Shown here: positions 45,729-57,141 of the stretch, piece after piece | Layout: each line of letters starts with the position of its first letter | Position numbering within the stretch: position 1 is the stretch's first letter | DNA from: Notospermus geniculatus | Taxonomy: Eukaryota; Nemertea; Pilidiophora; Heteronemertea; Lineidae | Assembly (NCBI GenBank): GCA_002633025.1 | Contig: NMRB01000667.1 | Span: 189,095 to 253,094, forward strand | Length of the DNA: 64,000 bases | Reading direction: 5' to 3' | Position numbers and translations under genes: made by a program | The notes under the pieces: model-generated | The model's input: only the letters and a program-made list of their open reading frames with translations | Database searches by the model: none | What the model was told of the DNA's origin: nothing

Positions 45729-48552
45729 GTGAGTAAACGAACTACATGCACTTGATACTGACCGCGTTATCATACCCCGGGTCGAAAGAAAATCCGGTTA
45801 AATGGGATATGGAAACGAGTGTGTCACGAGCTATCAAACAAACACTGTTAGAAATTATTGTAATAATTTCACAGAAGTTGCCTGCAGCAGAGTCCCCAGC
45901 ACTTTCTGTAAATTTACATATGGTATGATTTATGTTTTCCTGTATTGGTTGGACTCAATTGGACTTTCAATAATGATGCTTTCTGGGAGCAGTATGAAAA
46001 TATTAAATTTGGTCAGCCTCCAGTCAAGTCTCTGTTAACATTTATTTAGCCAAGTTACTCTGTAATTTTACAGATCCAGTCCTGGAGACTCTGCCGCAGG
46101 GATTTTCAGTAAAATCCTCTGTTATTTCTAAAAGTGAAACTGCAATGTCTCCAGAAGTATGCTGCGTTGGATCTGCTTTTTCTGATGGTACCGCTTTTTA
46201 AAACAGGGAGAGTGCGACAGTGTTATTCTCGGCATTCATTCTTTACTGTAGGAGGCAACAGAGATATAAACTTGACATCGTGGGAATGTTGAAAAGATTG
46301 TACTTTTTGACTAGTCGGGAGTAGTTCTTCCTCGGTCCCTCGGCTTTTCTGCGCTCAGTGTCAACGCAGAAAGCTGAGTAGCTGACCACCGTAGTCTCTC
46401 CTCGGTGCGCTGCATCTTCCGTGGGTTTCTTTCAGAGGTTTGTGGTACCTGGCCTTTACTTCAGGAAGTCTTTCTGGCCTCTACCTCGCCGCCATGACGG
46501 TTGATAGACTTATTGTTGTTCGATTCCCGATGTCGGCCCCTCGACTCTGTACCACTCGCAGGGCTTGTATTGTCATATTCCTTCTCTTCTTCGTCCTTGC
46601 CGGGCTGAACATATACATGTTTTTCACATTCAGGATTGTCAAGGGGAAACACACGCACGGTAAGGCGATGAAAAAAACAGTCTTCGATGGAAAATTATGC
46701 GTGTCATTCCTCGTAAAGATACATGTAGTTCACCAAATATCATCCTTGTTGTTTAATCAAAATACATGTAGACAAACCCAATTCCATACCGGCCGTGAAC
46801 CATAAAAACCAAGCATCACTCCTGTTATTCTAAGTGTTGGTACTTTATCCTTTAACTGGCTTGTAGGGGAGTCGACCACTTCACGTATGAGCATGAACAA
46901 ACTCCACAGACTACCTGCCCAGCCCAACAACAAATTCAAGAACCATGCACAGTCACAAGCAGGCCTATTCACGTTTTAATGGAGGGTGGTTGAGGAGGTT
47001 ATGGCTACGGCTGCGACAAAGACGACAACAACAACAACGATGATGATCATCATCATTATCGGACCACCGCCTATATGAATGGCTGAGCCAGACCATAGCC
47101 AAGGCTAATCTAATCCTAACGCTAACCCTCACCCCAACCCTCCTCCCTCCTCGCGCACTTCTTCAGGTCAATGCCCTCCTCAACAACCCTTGAAACCATA
47201 TTAGTGGTACTGTAGGGGATCATATTCAAGGATTTCCTGATGACGATGTTGACATCGTACGTCTATTTGTTAAGGAGAACGAAGACGCAGATGAACTCGG
47301 ATATGTTTTGATGTGACATGTTCGGCTTCTTGTGCGCTTCTTGTTCTTTCTCGAAACTTCCCTACTTGGGTGGGTTTTGAGGAACCTGTTGTACACCAAC
47401 AAGTCGAGAGACAAGGGGAAATGCGCCGGTAGGTGCGAGCAACGTATATTTGACCAATGACTGCATTGCAGTCCAGTCCAGTCACAGCAACATTAGCATT
47501 AGCATTATGGGGACTAGCAATATTGACCCGTGGCGAACACATTTTGAGGGAGTGAGGTTCACATGAGTCCTACTTTGTATCTGTTTACCAGCCACTCGTA
47601 GGTTCACGGGCATTCTCGTAGATGGCAGCACAGGTCACCACACATCTGATTTTAGTCTCTTTTTCATACAAATAATCACTTCATTTAAAACCAAAATACC
47701 GTAGTAGCACTCTCCTCCTGTTGTACTGTACACATAGGCCGCTCTTTGTAGGCTTGAGGCCCTAACTGAGGAGGAGATCGGGCACAAAGTCCGGTTCACC
47801 CGAACTGTGTACAGTCATTACAGAGCAAGGTATAGCAGAATAATGACAGGTCAACTCAGGTTGATGACAAAATCCAACATGGCTACCGTCCATTATAATA
47901 AGATTGCATGGGATAGCAAAAATGTTGGGTACGTTCTACACATCCGTCGGTGAAGGCGGAGAGTCCAGCCCCAGCCTCGATGGAACTCGTTCCACCCTGT
48001 TTCCTCCTTTCAGGTGCGACCATTATAAGCATGACTGTACCAGGCCAACCAGAGATGGAGATATTGGGGAACGCATTTCAACTGATCGCGGGGACCATAC
48101 TGCCATTTTGTATCATAGTATTATGTAATATATGGATCATTATTGTCTTACAAAATGCCACCAAAGAAAGGGGGAAGATGAGCGTCAGTGGGGACAGCCA
48201 AAAAAACCTTGCAAAGGAATCGTCACACCTGACAAGAATGTTAATCTTAGTCAGTATTGCTTACGTGTTGACGTCAATACCGTTCAGGTTGTATAACGTC
48301 ATCATTACAATACCCTCAGTCATAAGGCAGTACAATATGGAAGACGAATATTGGAGCCTCCGCTTTTATTTGCAAAATTTCATCTTCGTGCAATTCTGGG
48401 AGTTGAATTATGGAATCAATTTTTATCTTTACTGCATCGGAGGCGGGAAGAAATTTCGAGAAGACGTCAGGAAACGACTGGGACAGATCCTTTGTTGTCG
48501 ACAGAGCGGATTCGGAGGGCAGTGCTCGTGGAAAAGGTTCAATCAAGAGTAA
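45397..48552 (+). CDS. Rhodopsin-like (class A) GPCR, neuropeptide-receptor type, 3 exons
   Basis: Joining 45397-45728, 46436-46659 and 48014-48552 gives a 364-residue seven-helix receptor, expected at the plasma membrane, coupling an extracellular (probably peptide) ligand to G proteins. Landmarks: GNV with N1.50 at residue 56; D84 (2.50); DRL at 134-136 in place of DRY; P216 in TM5; P275 in TM6, without the CWxP cysteine and tryptophan; NFYLY at 321-325 in place of NPxxY; a basic KKFREDVRKRL helix 8 and a CC pair at 346-347, a possible palmitoylation site. The INFYLYC ending resembles FMRFamide-receptor-like orphans of invertebrates. Residue 110 (3.25) is Met and the predicted ECL2 has no Cys, so the usual disulfide is absent. 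The start ATG has a good context (AGAATGG). The ligand is unknown. Confidence 0.9.
45729..46435 (+). other. GPCR intron 1
   Basis: A 707-bp GT-AG intron separating TM2 from TM3. No exon-like sequence or repeat was recognised inside. Confidence 0.8.
46436..46659 (+). CDS. GPCR coding exon 2 (TM3-TM4)
   Basis: The acceptor TTTCTTTCAG precedes AGGTTTGTGG; one base completes the split codon (CAA, Q111). It encodes TM3 with the DRL motif and TM4 (about residues 154-176). The donor CACG|GTAAGG leaves phase 1. Confidence 0.88.
46660..48013 (+). other. GPCR intron 2
   Basis: A 1354-bp GT-AG intron. It contains an ACA/GAT trinucleotide-rich stretch (47022-47055) and a CTAACCCT-like degenerate run (47112-47145). 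No additional coding exon was found. Confidence 0.8.
48014..48552 (+). CDS. GPCR coding exon 3 (TM5-TM7 and tail)
   Basis: The acceptor TTTCCTCCTTTCAG is strong and GT completes G186. TM5 is about 203-231, TM6 about 257-285, TM7 about 303-326, then helix 8 and a short tail ending in TAA. In the -1 frame the first bases would encode two cysteines eight residues apart, noted because the true frame lacks the ECL2 cysteine. Confidence 0.9.
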
Positions 48553-49530
48553 CTCAAGTCGCAGTAGGCCTACTATCTGCACATCACATCTCTTCTTCTG
48601 AGTAGATCTCGACTTCGGGCGCACATACGGATTTAATGGGTTTTTTAGAGGGTATGGGTCTCTGCAACCGTGTTCACAGTTGCAAGAGTTTCAGTTGGCC
48701 CTCGTTTTATCGGCGACTGTATTCCCGTTTCAGTAGACTGGGTCTCGTCTATGCCGCCTACACACCCGCGGCGCACCGGGTCCCAGTCTACCACCGCGGG
48801 ACAGAGGTGTCATCGACGTATATGCCATTTCTGTGGGCATGCAGACTTCGGCATTGTCCAATGTTCTGTGTGTCCCAGCATCCTTCCGGCAGGTTGTTAT
48901 ACTGTTCCCATCATTTTCATGCACACTTCGTATACCTCGCAATGTGGCTTCTCCACGGACTTTTCTACATGTAGGTCTTCTTGCACCGGTACCATAACCA
49001 CGAATTAGAACAGCCACAGCGAAATCTTGCCCTCAGGATCAGGAAGTGATATCGGCCTAAGTGGGATGACGTCAAAATCAATGTGATTGCCTGCCTGAGT
49101 TTTCATTTGGTTTTCAAATTGGGTAGGAAAGTAAAAGGAGTTTGGTTTGTTTTCTTCTCCCGTACCTTTCACCCGATTTAAATGTCAGATGTCCTTGCGT
49201 ATCATGATGATGTTTACTGTTTGTTTCGAATTAGTTCTTCCCCGTTACATTTACCATGTACATGTACATGATGTAGCAGAATTCACGATAATCAATTCTA
49301 TTATACATTACGATTTGTTTCTTTCGTAAAGCAAAGAGCTTAATTAAAACCAGTATTCGTAGAAGGACCCACATATACGTACTGCCAAGGCTACTAGGCT
49401 AGTTTAAATGAATATTAAGTTAGCAGGCTGCAGGTGGGGATAACCAATGTAGGAATGCGCAATTGCATACTAAACTGCCCCGGCTTCCCCAATCATACCG
49501 ATAGCTCGAGTAAGAAAATTAATAAATGGA
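48553..49530 (+). other. Presumed 3' flank of the GPCR gene
   Basis: An inverted repeat lies at 48733-48791 (GTAGACTGGGTCTCG against CGGGTCCCAGTCTAC). The first canonical AATAAA downstream is near 49521, so the 3' UTR may be about 1 kb, or a non-canonical signal is used closer to the stop. Frames open here are not supported. Confidence 0.4.
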
Positions 49531-52478
49531 ATACCCACTTTAATCCCATTAATATTGTTCAACATCTCATTTCCTTTGCGTCCCTTCGGAGGCTTCATTT
49601 TATTACATTGCAGTAAAGTTCATCTTTCTCCTGGATTAATCGATTAATTGATTTTATCGTGAAGGAAATCACATTAGGTTATCACTATTAAACGAGTGGA
49701 CAGAAATAATGAGTTGACTCAAAATGTTGCCTAACATTGATAAATTGGTAGGCCTAGGATGAATACATGGCAAATTTCAAATTTCATCATGAATTCCTCT
49801 CGTACGTTTTATAGAATTCAAACGCTTAAATCCGAGGGCTTTACTTCGAAATGGATGTCTGTAAATTAAGGCAAAGTAAACTATAAGCGGATTTATTTCG
49901 TGAAGATTTTCAAAAGAAGCCAATGATACAAACACGTAGTCTCTGATCACTGCAAACACGTACCAGTATCCGTTGTAAATCCTCGTAATACGTATGTAAT
50001 CTACAGCTTTGTACCCTTAATTCAAACAAACAGCGCTACTAAATGAAATCAAGCCAAAACATATCAAAGTTATTGTACCATTTGCCTGCTGGAATTGAAT
50101 ATTTGCAGAAATATTGGAAAGTACGGTTGACAAATTTAGGTAAATCATGTTCTAAAATGTGCTTTCGCTCCAATAGGTCTGACATGATCCGATTTGCAAA
50201 CAATTGCATTGACGAGTACGGGTGAATGGTGTCCTATTCCCATGCCGTTAGTTTCGCATCATATTTTCACATACTGGTGATATGTGGAGACTGCGACAAC
50301 ATATAACCATATTTCAGTGTGACATTCAGTGTCGGTCATGCCGGTGTAAATATGGCGGAGATTACGCTGCAAACTCCGTTGCGTGCCACTTAGCGACTTA
50401 CATGTACCAGCCAATAAAGCTCGACGAGTGCAATCTTGAAAAAAAACCGAAGTTCACCAACTGAAATTTCCTGTGAATCGCTTCGCATTTAAGGATGGCA
50501 ACCATTGTTTTCGGTGCTGGCTGCAAGTAACCCATGTGGCACCGTGACACAGTGCCACGGTGTTCTCGTTTCTTAGCATTTCCCCTCGTTGTGTGGGTAC
50601 GCCACGCTGTGAAAAGACAGGAACAGATTTTTCAGTCCCCCCCCCCATCCCACTCGGTGAACAGCCTCTCCAGCCATCTTGTATAGAAACACAGAGATGT
50701 GGGAACACTAGAAAACGTTACATGGTCCTTTTCGTCAATCCTACTCGCCTAATCAGTAAATCAGTAATGACCAGTAAATCAGTAAATGATAAAGTCAATG
50801 AACGCCCGTCCAGGGCAATCACTGTCAGCCTTTCTAATGGTTCTTCTCAAACTAAGGATTTCTTATGCTTCTCTGCACAAGAGTGTTGCTTTACATCGTC
50901 TGACATTGTCTGAATTTATCATAACATACAGTTAATGTAATCGAAGGAGTCCACGCATCTTCTAATACTCATTGCATCCGTTCAAAGTTTTGTTCAAAGC
51001 CAGAATCGTTCCGGCCGAACACTCACGGGAGTGCGAAAAATAAACAAGACATTGCATTATTTAACAGAATTTTATCAGGTTTGCCGGATCAAAATGGCGG
51101 CAGAGTTGAGACAGTCGCTCCAAGCATGCTGCTTCGTACCCAAATCGAATTACGTTTGGTGCCAACAAGATCTGAGATCAGCGGCATGCAAAAAAATGTG
51201 CTTGTGTATTGAACACGAACAACCTCGCGATGTGACATAAGCTTTACAAGAAAAAGAAAATCACCTCATTTGCTGGGTGGTCTAGATTCATGCTCCGCGA
51301 AAAAGTGCACTACTTCAATGCCGTGGCGTCGATTTTAAAAAGACACTCGATCATGGCGGAGAAGTGTGATAAGGTACATGCTATAGCTTGAGGCACTGAG
51401 ACGTGGAAAATTGCCGAACGTCTGGGACTCTTGGTTGGAGCACGGTGCGTCAGTTTCATTTTGCATGATATTCAGTCACCTATACTATCGCCTACCAGCA
51501 AATTTCAGTGGGTTTTCGATTCAATATTAAAAACTCTAGAGCGGCATATGGCAAAAAACATCGATGCAGGTGATTGAAACAGCTGCCCCCGTTTAAAGGT
51601 TGGTGATTATACTTGACGTATATTACACGAGAGAGTTGTAAGATGATTTAGAAGCAATTAACAATGTCGGGTCGTATATTTTTGGTTGTATATGATATTA
51701 GCTATAGAAGAAATTGGCAATAACGAGGCAGGTGCACGTCAAAAGGGGGAAATGGAAAAGACAGCTGAAAAAGGCAATAATATGGAATCGATCAAACTAC
51801 TCAGACCATTTTCCTTGAATGAGGTTGTTGGCAAGAAGAGTGGCTCTTGGACTTTTCACCTGTCTTTACAGCCACAATAAAAACTGCGTTAGACTTAGCA
51901 TCATCATTACTTCGCAAGTTAAGTTAATAGAAAAATTAAGGGTAGTATGAATAAAAACAAGTAACGCTTTTGCTTCTTTTTCTGCTATACACCATTTCTC
52001 TTTGGTATCAATGGTACAGCCAGGCTTACCATTATATATTGTTCAAAGGCCCATCAATGCCTAGGCTTTAGGTAATTATTTTCAGCAGTAGATAAAAATT
52101 TTAGTACACACGTCATGTATCTACATGTACTACACTTTTACTAATCGTACCGCCCATTGCGCTTGTACACTTGAAGTTGAATTGACAGTATCATTAGTAT
52201 GACTATGTACGTGTTACTTTTATGTTGCCTTCGAACACCTTGCTATTCCATCCATCATATCACCCGTGTTTTCGCCGAACGTCGGGGATGTTCTAAAAAG
52301 CGTCAGTTCGTCCAGATGTACACAAAATCCTACGGCAGATTGTTACAGCTTTCCCACCTCATCTCCTGGAGTAGATCATTACCGTACGACCTTTTAGGTA
52401 TTGGTCCTTAACTCATCAGCATCTCTCATCACACAGACTACTCGTATTTAACGAGTCGGTGACCGCGATATCGCATGT
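49531..52478. other. Long unannotated region
   Basis: No supported gene. A C-run occurs at about 50637-50647 and a small GTGGCACCGTG/CAGTGCCAC palindrome at about 50536-50560. Confidence 0.4.
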
Positions 52479-52880
52479 TCAGTCCGTCAGGGATTCGCTT
52501 ACCAGAGAGTGTCTCATCGTCAGCCTGAGTGTTATCGATAGAAGTACCTCGATTTTGCTGAGTATTTGTTGAGTATTACGTTCCGGGCTCAGGAATAAGG
52601 GGATTCGAGGGTGGACAATTCCACGATGACACGCATGTCGAGGATGACATAGAGCTTCTCTTTTGAATTCCGTCAAATGGGACATCATGAAACATCGAAA
52701 AACATTTTGATTAAGCTGTCGTTTGAATGAAGTATCGATCAGGAAATACATGAACAGTACATGTATATTTACAAAAAAATATGGAATGACGAAAACAGTG
52801 ACAATGTAAATGAGAGGGTTTTGTACAGCGTTTTCCACTGTAGTCACAAAACGGTAAAAATCGCTGTCAAATTATTACCG
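52479..52880 (-). CDS. Possible membrane-protein exon, unrecognised
   Basis: The minus-strand frame contains ENAVQNPLIYIVTVFVIPYF followed by more hydrophobic residues and a basic TSFKRQ, resembling one or two membrane helices with a cytoplasmic start. A possible acceptor (TTTGACAG) lies near its 5' end. I cannot match it to a family, and the distal half looks less protein-like. It could be a chance frame in AT-rich DNA or a fragment. Confidence 0.15.
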
Positions 52881-52925
52881 TTTAGCTACATGTATCGAGA
52901 TTAAGTACTGAAAAAAAACTGAGAG

Positions 52926-53005
52926 CATGAAATAATAACAGGTTTCTAAGGTGAAAGACATAGCTTCCTACCGGATTCGAACCCACGGACCCTCGCATTA
53001 AAAAA
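52926..53005 (-). repeat. tRNA-like SINE copy, uninterrupted
   Basis: The minus strand reads GTGGGTTCGAATCCGGTAGG, then AAGCTATGTCTTTCACC. The motif GGTTCGAATCC is a perfect polymerase III B box. Collinear with 16994-18150 minus its 1041-bp insertion, so it shows the empty site at 52960-52962 (ATA). Confidence 0.55.
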
Positions 53006-53928
53006 CAGAGACGTTTGAACAAAACCGAGAAAGAAACATTGTTTTTTCTTGTTTGAGATACAATGTAAACCAACATGAGGGCGACATGCCTTTTATCGTT
53101 TTCCTGATATCGTCTTCCCCTTGATTGGTTGTCGGCAAGGGAAGCACTTTCTTCTCATGTTCACATCTGCCAGCTTCTCTCGTTTCTCATGGCTTGTAAA
53201 CAAGGATTAGATTGTCATACATCGTAAACACAGACATGTGTCAGCAACAGAGCAAAGATCTTGGGTGACAATCCCGGCTTAAGACCCAATCAATGTAAGA
53301 TTAACTTGGCAAACACCGCGAGGGCTAGCTGCAATATCAAGATGTAGGCTACATAGGTGGTAAGGGTCGCCAGGTTTGTCATTTGACCTTCATATCACCA
53401 AAGATTTCCATGTACAGCTAGGACAGTTCCTTGTGCAACACCCAAATGAACACACTGTGACACTGACCACTTGGACCAGTTCATATTTCCTCACCGATCA
53501 GTCTGCGGGACAGACAATGCTTTCTTGTTATGTCTCGCATTATCCCTGCCAAATCCCTGGAATTTGCGAAGTACATGTACATGTACATTGTTAAAATCCC
53601 ATCGCAGTTTCGAACTGCTTCCCGTATAAACCACTCTGAAACTGCTTCGAATCACGTGATTCTCATCAGATGACCAATAGGCGTCACTAGTGCGCCTTAG
53701 AATTGGCGCCGAATTGCTAGCCAATCAGTGATACGCTTTCAATACCAGTTTGGGGCATGCCGACGGATGATCATGCGGCTTCTCGATGCCGAAGTTGTTT
53801 AAATCAATAAACAGATATCTTTTGGCGGCGTCGGCTCAACTGTCAATGGTGGCTTTTGATATAGCTCAAGCATCATCAAGTGGACAAACAAGAAAAATTA
53901 TTCCATGCCCTTTGTATTATGTCCTTAC
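53006..53928. other. Unannotated spacer
   Basis: A TACATG run lies at 53571-53587. Nothing else was recognised. Confidence 0.4.
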
Positions 53929-54067
53929 ACTTCTGGTAGCTCGACTTGAAAGTGCCAGCCTGAAGAAGACCCCGATTGGGGTCGAAAATTTGCTAAGATT
54001 CTGGAAATTGACTTCCTGCTTATCATCATTTTGTGTGTCAATTTTTGTGCTTTCTCTTTCTTTGTAC
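53929..54067 (+). mobile_element. Short retroposon with hammerhead-like core, copy 2
   Basis: It shares CTGG..GCTC.ACTTGAAAGTGCC, then CCTGAAGAAGACCCC-GATT-GGGGTCGAAAATTTGC, and the 3' part TTTTGTGTGTCAATTTTTG with the copy at 54794. The core reads CTGAAGA, a GACCCC/GGGGTC stem, then GAAA. Flanking duplications were not found. Confidence 0.55.
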
Positions 54068-54708
54068 AATATGTACATGCACATGTAATTTATGTACATT
54101 CGAAGTTAAACATCTACATGTACAGTACATAATGACGTGATGTACGTGGAAAGGTCTTAAAAACAAAGGTTTCCTAATAAATAGAGCATACCAACAGGAA
54201 GGAAATGATCTTCAACTTCAAATGGCGGTCGCATCCGCCGGAGAGCAACAAACGAAGGTCGAGTACCCTGTGGTCTACCGGTCGGGTTAATCATTATCGT
54301 TGTGCGAATTACAAGTTGGGATACTGGTCAATGACCCGGCAATATATCCCACATTACTCATCTGAAGTGTAGTCTCCCGAATAATTATCGGACGATCAAT
54401 CGACATCTTGCTTTCTGAACTTAGGCAAAACCTATTGGAACTGGAAGTAATACACCGGTCGTCAAAGTATTTTTTGTAAAAGGATCAGGTTCTTGGTAGC
54501 AATATCGAGTTTTACTGGCTCACTTCATAGTTATTAGCGATGTTTCTGACTGTGATATGGCACAAGTGAAGTCAAGTGAAGAAAAAAATCTTCAAAATGA
54601 TAGCAATCTACATGCACCATGAATGGCAATAATTCACCAGAAAACGTTTTAACGTACATGTAAGTAACATACACAGTGATAAGTTTTTATCGTCTGTGCT
54701 GGGTTATA
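54068..54708. other. Unannotated spacer
   Basis: Nothing recognisable was seen. Confidence 0.4.
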
Positions 54709-55049
54709 AGGGAGGTTAAGATATCAAACGAAAAAAGTAAACGTTAACGACAACGTTATTTTTTGTACCGAAAATGCAACATAAAATCTGGTGTACAGGA
54801 TTCTTCAGATCTACATGTACAGTTGGGATTCAGCTCAGTCTTTTCTGGTCTCTCCAACTGAAAAGTGCCTGAGGAAGACCCCGGTTGGGGTCGAAAATTT
54901 GCAAGATTCTGGAAGTTGACTTCTTGATATTTATCATTTTGTGTGTCAATTTTTGTGCTTTCTCGTTCTTTGGATAAAATCTGGTGAACGTGTAGTATGA
55001 AAAATAATGTCGTAAAGTTTACTTTATCGTTTGGTTTCTTAACCACCCT
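54709..55049. mobile_element. AGGGAGGTTTAG MITE, copy 2, carrying a retroposon
   Basis: The ends AGGGAGGTTAAGATATCAAA and GGTTTCTTAACCACCCT are inverted repeats. Without the 180-bp insert, this matches 13222-13360 read on the opposite strand (GTACCGAAAATGCAA, TAAAATCTGGT, GTAGTATGAAAAATAA). Confidence 0.75.
54794..54973 (+). mobile_element. 180-bp retroposon with 13-bp target duplication, copy 3
   Basis: The insert is bracketed by ATAAAATCTGGTG (54781-54793 and 54974-54986). The related MITE at 13222 has this sequence once, without an insert. The insert holds CCTGAGGAAGACCCC-GGTT-GGGGTCGAAAATTTGC and ends near TTCTCGTTCTTTGG. A 13-bp duplication indicates target-primed retroposition rather than a cut-and-paste transposon. 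It has no coding capacity, so it would rely on another element's machinery. Confidence 0.7.
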
Positions 55050-55739
55050 ATTATCTCAGGATTCGCTTTTAGTATTACCTCGGTATCCAGACGTGCACGT
55101 AGTTTTCTTGGGACAGATCCCAAGCTAAACGCAAACTAATTACATGATATTCCCTCCCAGCCACCGTAGAAAACGACCGGTCGTACCCTTCAGCTGATGA
55201 TAGCAGCTTCTGATAGATTCAACTGTAATTAATTACCGGGACGAAATCAGCGCCAATCCCGTCCCTGGTTGGTATTTTTCTAATATCATGAGTCAATATC
55301 AAGCGTATAAAAGAACTCAGGTCTATCTCTTATTTAATCAGCGATCTTCACTATCCGTCTTATATTGATATTTACATCAATATAGAATTTTTAAGAGTTC
55401 CTTTGTATTAAGCAAAGCTTCCGTAGACAAGCTGTCAGAACAGTGTCATGCTTTTTGGATCGCAGGCGGATATTCCTCAGACGAGGTTAAATACAATGCA
55501 CTTCTAAGGCTCATTAAAAACAAGATTATACAGTATGTACAATGTACATACAACTGAAAACTGCCTGATTTTTCAATATCATCATTGGTGTGGACACAGT
55601 AAATGTTCTGTGTCGGTAATATTCGCCGGATCTGCCAAAACCAAGAATTTCTCCTCTACACAAAATAGATTACAGTTAAACTTTAATACGCATTCGCATA
55701 TTGACTGACAAGACAATTTCGCATCGGAATTCGTTCCTA
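55050..55739. other. Unannotated spacer
   Basis: Nothing recognisable was seen. Confidence 0.4.
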
Positions 55740-56008
55740 CATAAAGCTTAGCGCGCATGGACGGCAAATTTCAATGCGGTAGGGGTGTAAGCCGAATGAG
55801 GACCCTAGCTCACTGGCTCAATAGGTGTCACCAGTGGTTAAATCTATTGAAATGAAACTGGCAACTCGGTCCTGATCAATTTCCCACACAAAAGCCGTCC
55901 ATTGTATAGGACCGAGTTTCGGTGTGCTGCCCTCTATCGTAGCTAGGATGCCCATTATCTGGCCGTTGGGTCACCCCTAGCCTTGCCGTCCATGTGTGCT
56001 AAGCTTAT
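55740..56008. mobile_element. Foldback element, ~269 bp
   Basis: AAGCTTAGCGCGCATGGACG at the left pairs with CCATGTGTGCTAAGCTT at the right, followed inward by GGCAA, TAGGGGTG and a second pair AACTCGGTCCT/AGGACCGAGTTT. The arms are interrupted by mismatches and small indels, indicating age. Confidence 0.7.
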
Positions 56009-56820
56009 GTCCGCTGTATGCTGCCAAATGTTCATAAGATGTTTTGGGGGAATTGAGAATCAGGGCCTGAGTGTTTGGACCCATTTATTGGAAAAGTTTA
56101 TTGCGCAAATTCAGAACATCTGATGAAAAATTAGTTCGTGTACGCCGGGCATAGCCGGCTGCGAAACGGCCCCAATGAATAGAAGTAAAGATAGATAGGT
56201 AAGCAAACAACACCAAGTAACAAATCCTTCTTCAGTGACAACTTTGGCTTATTCACACTGTTCAGGAAACCATTGTCAACTTTCCTAATACATTGTAAAT
56301 AAAACAGAGACGAGCCAATTTCCTTTGCAAATATAGACAGTTAGGTTAGCCTACATCAGAAAGTGTATCGTCTCCTCGAGACGGCCGAGAACGTCGAGGG
56401 GGATAAGATGAGCTGGTTGTCTTTTTGGTGACTACGTAACCAATAATGGCTACTGGGTGTCGAACTCGTCGATTCGGTATCACTCGTATGAAAGAATCAA
56501 CTGAGTGCTGGATGAGTAGCTCCTTGAATCGCCCAGAAAGGATTCTGGAGAGGCTGCGGCAACAGTGAGAAGCGCCTTGAGACTATATTAGCGGAAAGTG
56601 CTATATTGGGCCTAAGCCACACACTATCAATTCACCTTGTCTGACGAACATATTTGAATCAGGGAAGTCATAAATTTCACAACCGACCTGAGAAAATCGA
56701 AAATGTCGAGTGCATGAGGTCTTCCTCGGTGCCGTTCTGTAGGCGAATCTTCAACCCCCATATCCTCTAAATAAAACAAAGGACAAAAAACTAGGCAACT
56801 GAATACCAATTGGCGACGAA
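56009..56820. other. Unannotated spacer
   Basis: CGAAACGGCCCCAA at about 56161 recalls the AACGGCC motifs at 35.7 kb. Nothing else was recognised. Confidence 0.4.
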
Positions 56821-57141
56821 TATCGTAGGCCGGAGTGGACAAAAGTCTCCATTTAGGTATCATACCTAAATAGAATTAGGTACCATACCTAAATCAACCA
56901 ACCACATGCTAGGAATTAGGTATCATACCTAAATCGATTTAAGTATCATACCTAAATCAACCAATAACAGGGCAGGAATTAGGTACCATACCTAAATCGA
57001 TTTAGGTATGGTAGCCTACTTAAATTGATTTAGGTATGACACCTAATTCCTGGCATGTGGTTGGTTGATTTAGGTATAGTACCTAATTCTATTTAGGTAT
57101 GATACCTAAATGGAGACTTTTGTCCACTCCGGCCTACGATA
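56821..57141. mobile_element. 321-bp palindrome built from smaller palindromes
   Basis: The ends TATCGTAGGCCGGAGTGGAC and GTCCACTCCGGCCTACGATA are exact complements. Inside, TTTAGGTATCATACCTAAA, itself palindromic, recurs with small variations (GGTACCATACC, AAGTATCATAC) about eight times, spaced by AATCAACCAA and AGGAATT blocks arranged symmetrically. TA at both outer edges fits a Tc1/mariner-like TA target, though this is not proven. Confidence 0.85.

Noticed and set aside
47112-47145. CTAACCCT-like run that could be interstitial telomere sequence
   Set aside because: The repeats are irregular (CTAATCC, CTAACGC, CTAACCC, CACCCC) and too short to distinguish from a C-rich simple sequence.
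48636-49008. 112-codon frames downstream of the GPCR
   Set aside because: They overlap in several frames, lack motifs, and lie in the presumed 3' flank.
53933-54013. Protein-like reading (KKTPIGVEN) across the retroposon core
   Set aside because: The same string recurs only because the repeat recurs; other copies break the frame, so it is repeat-derived rather than coding.
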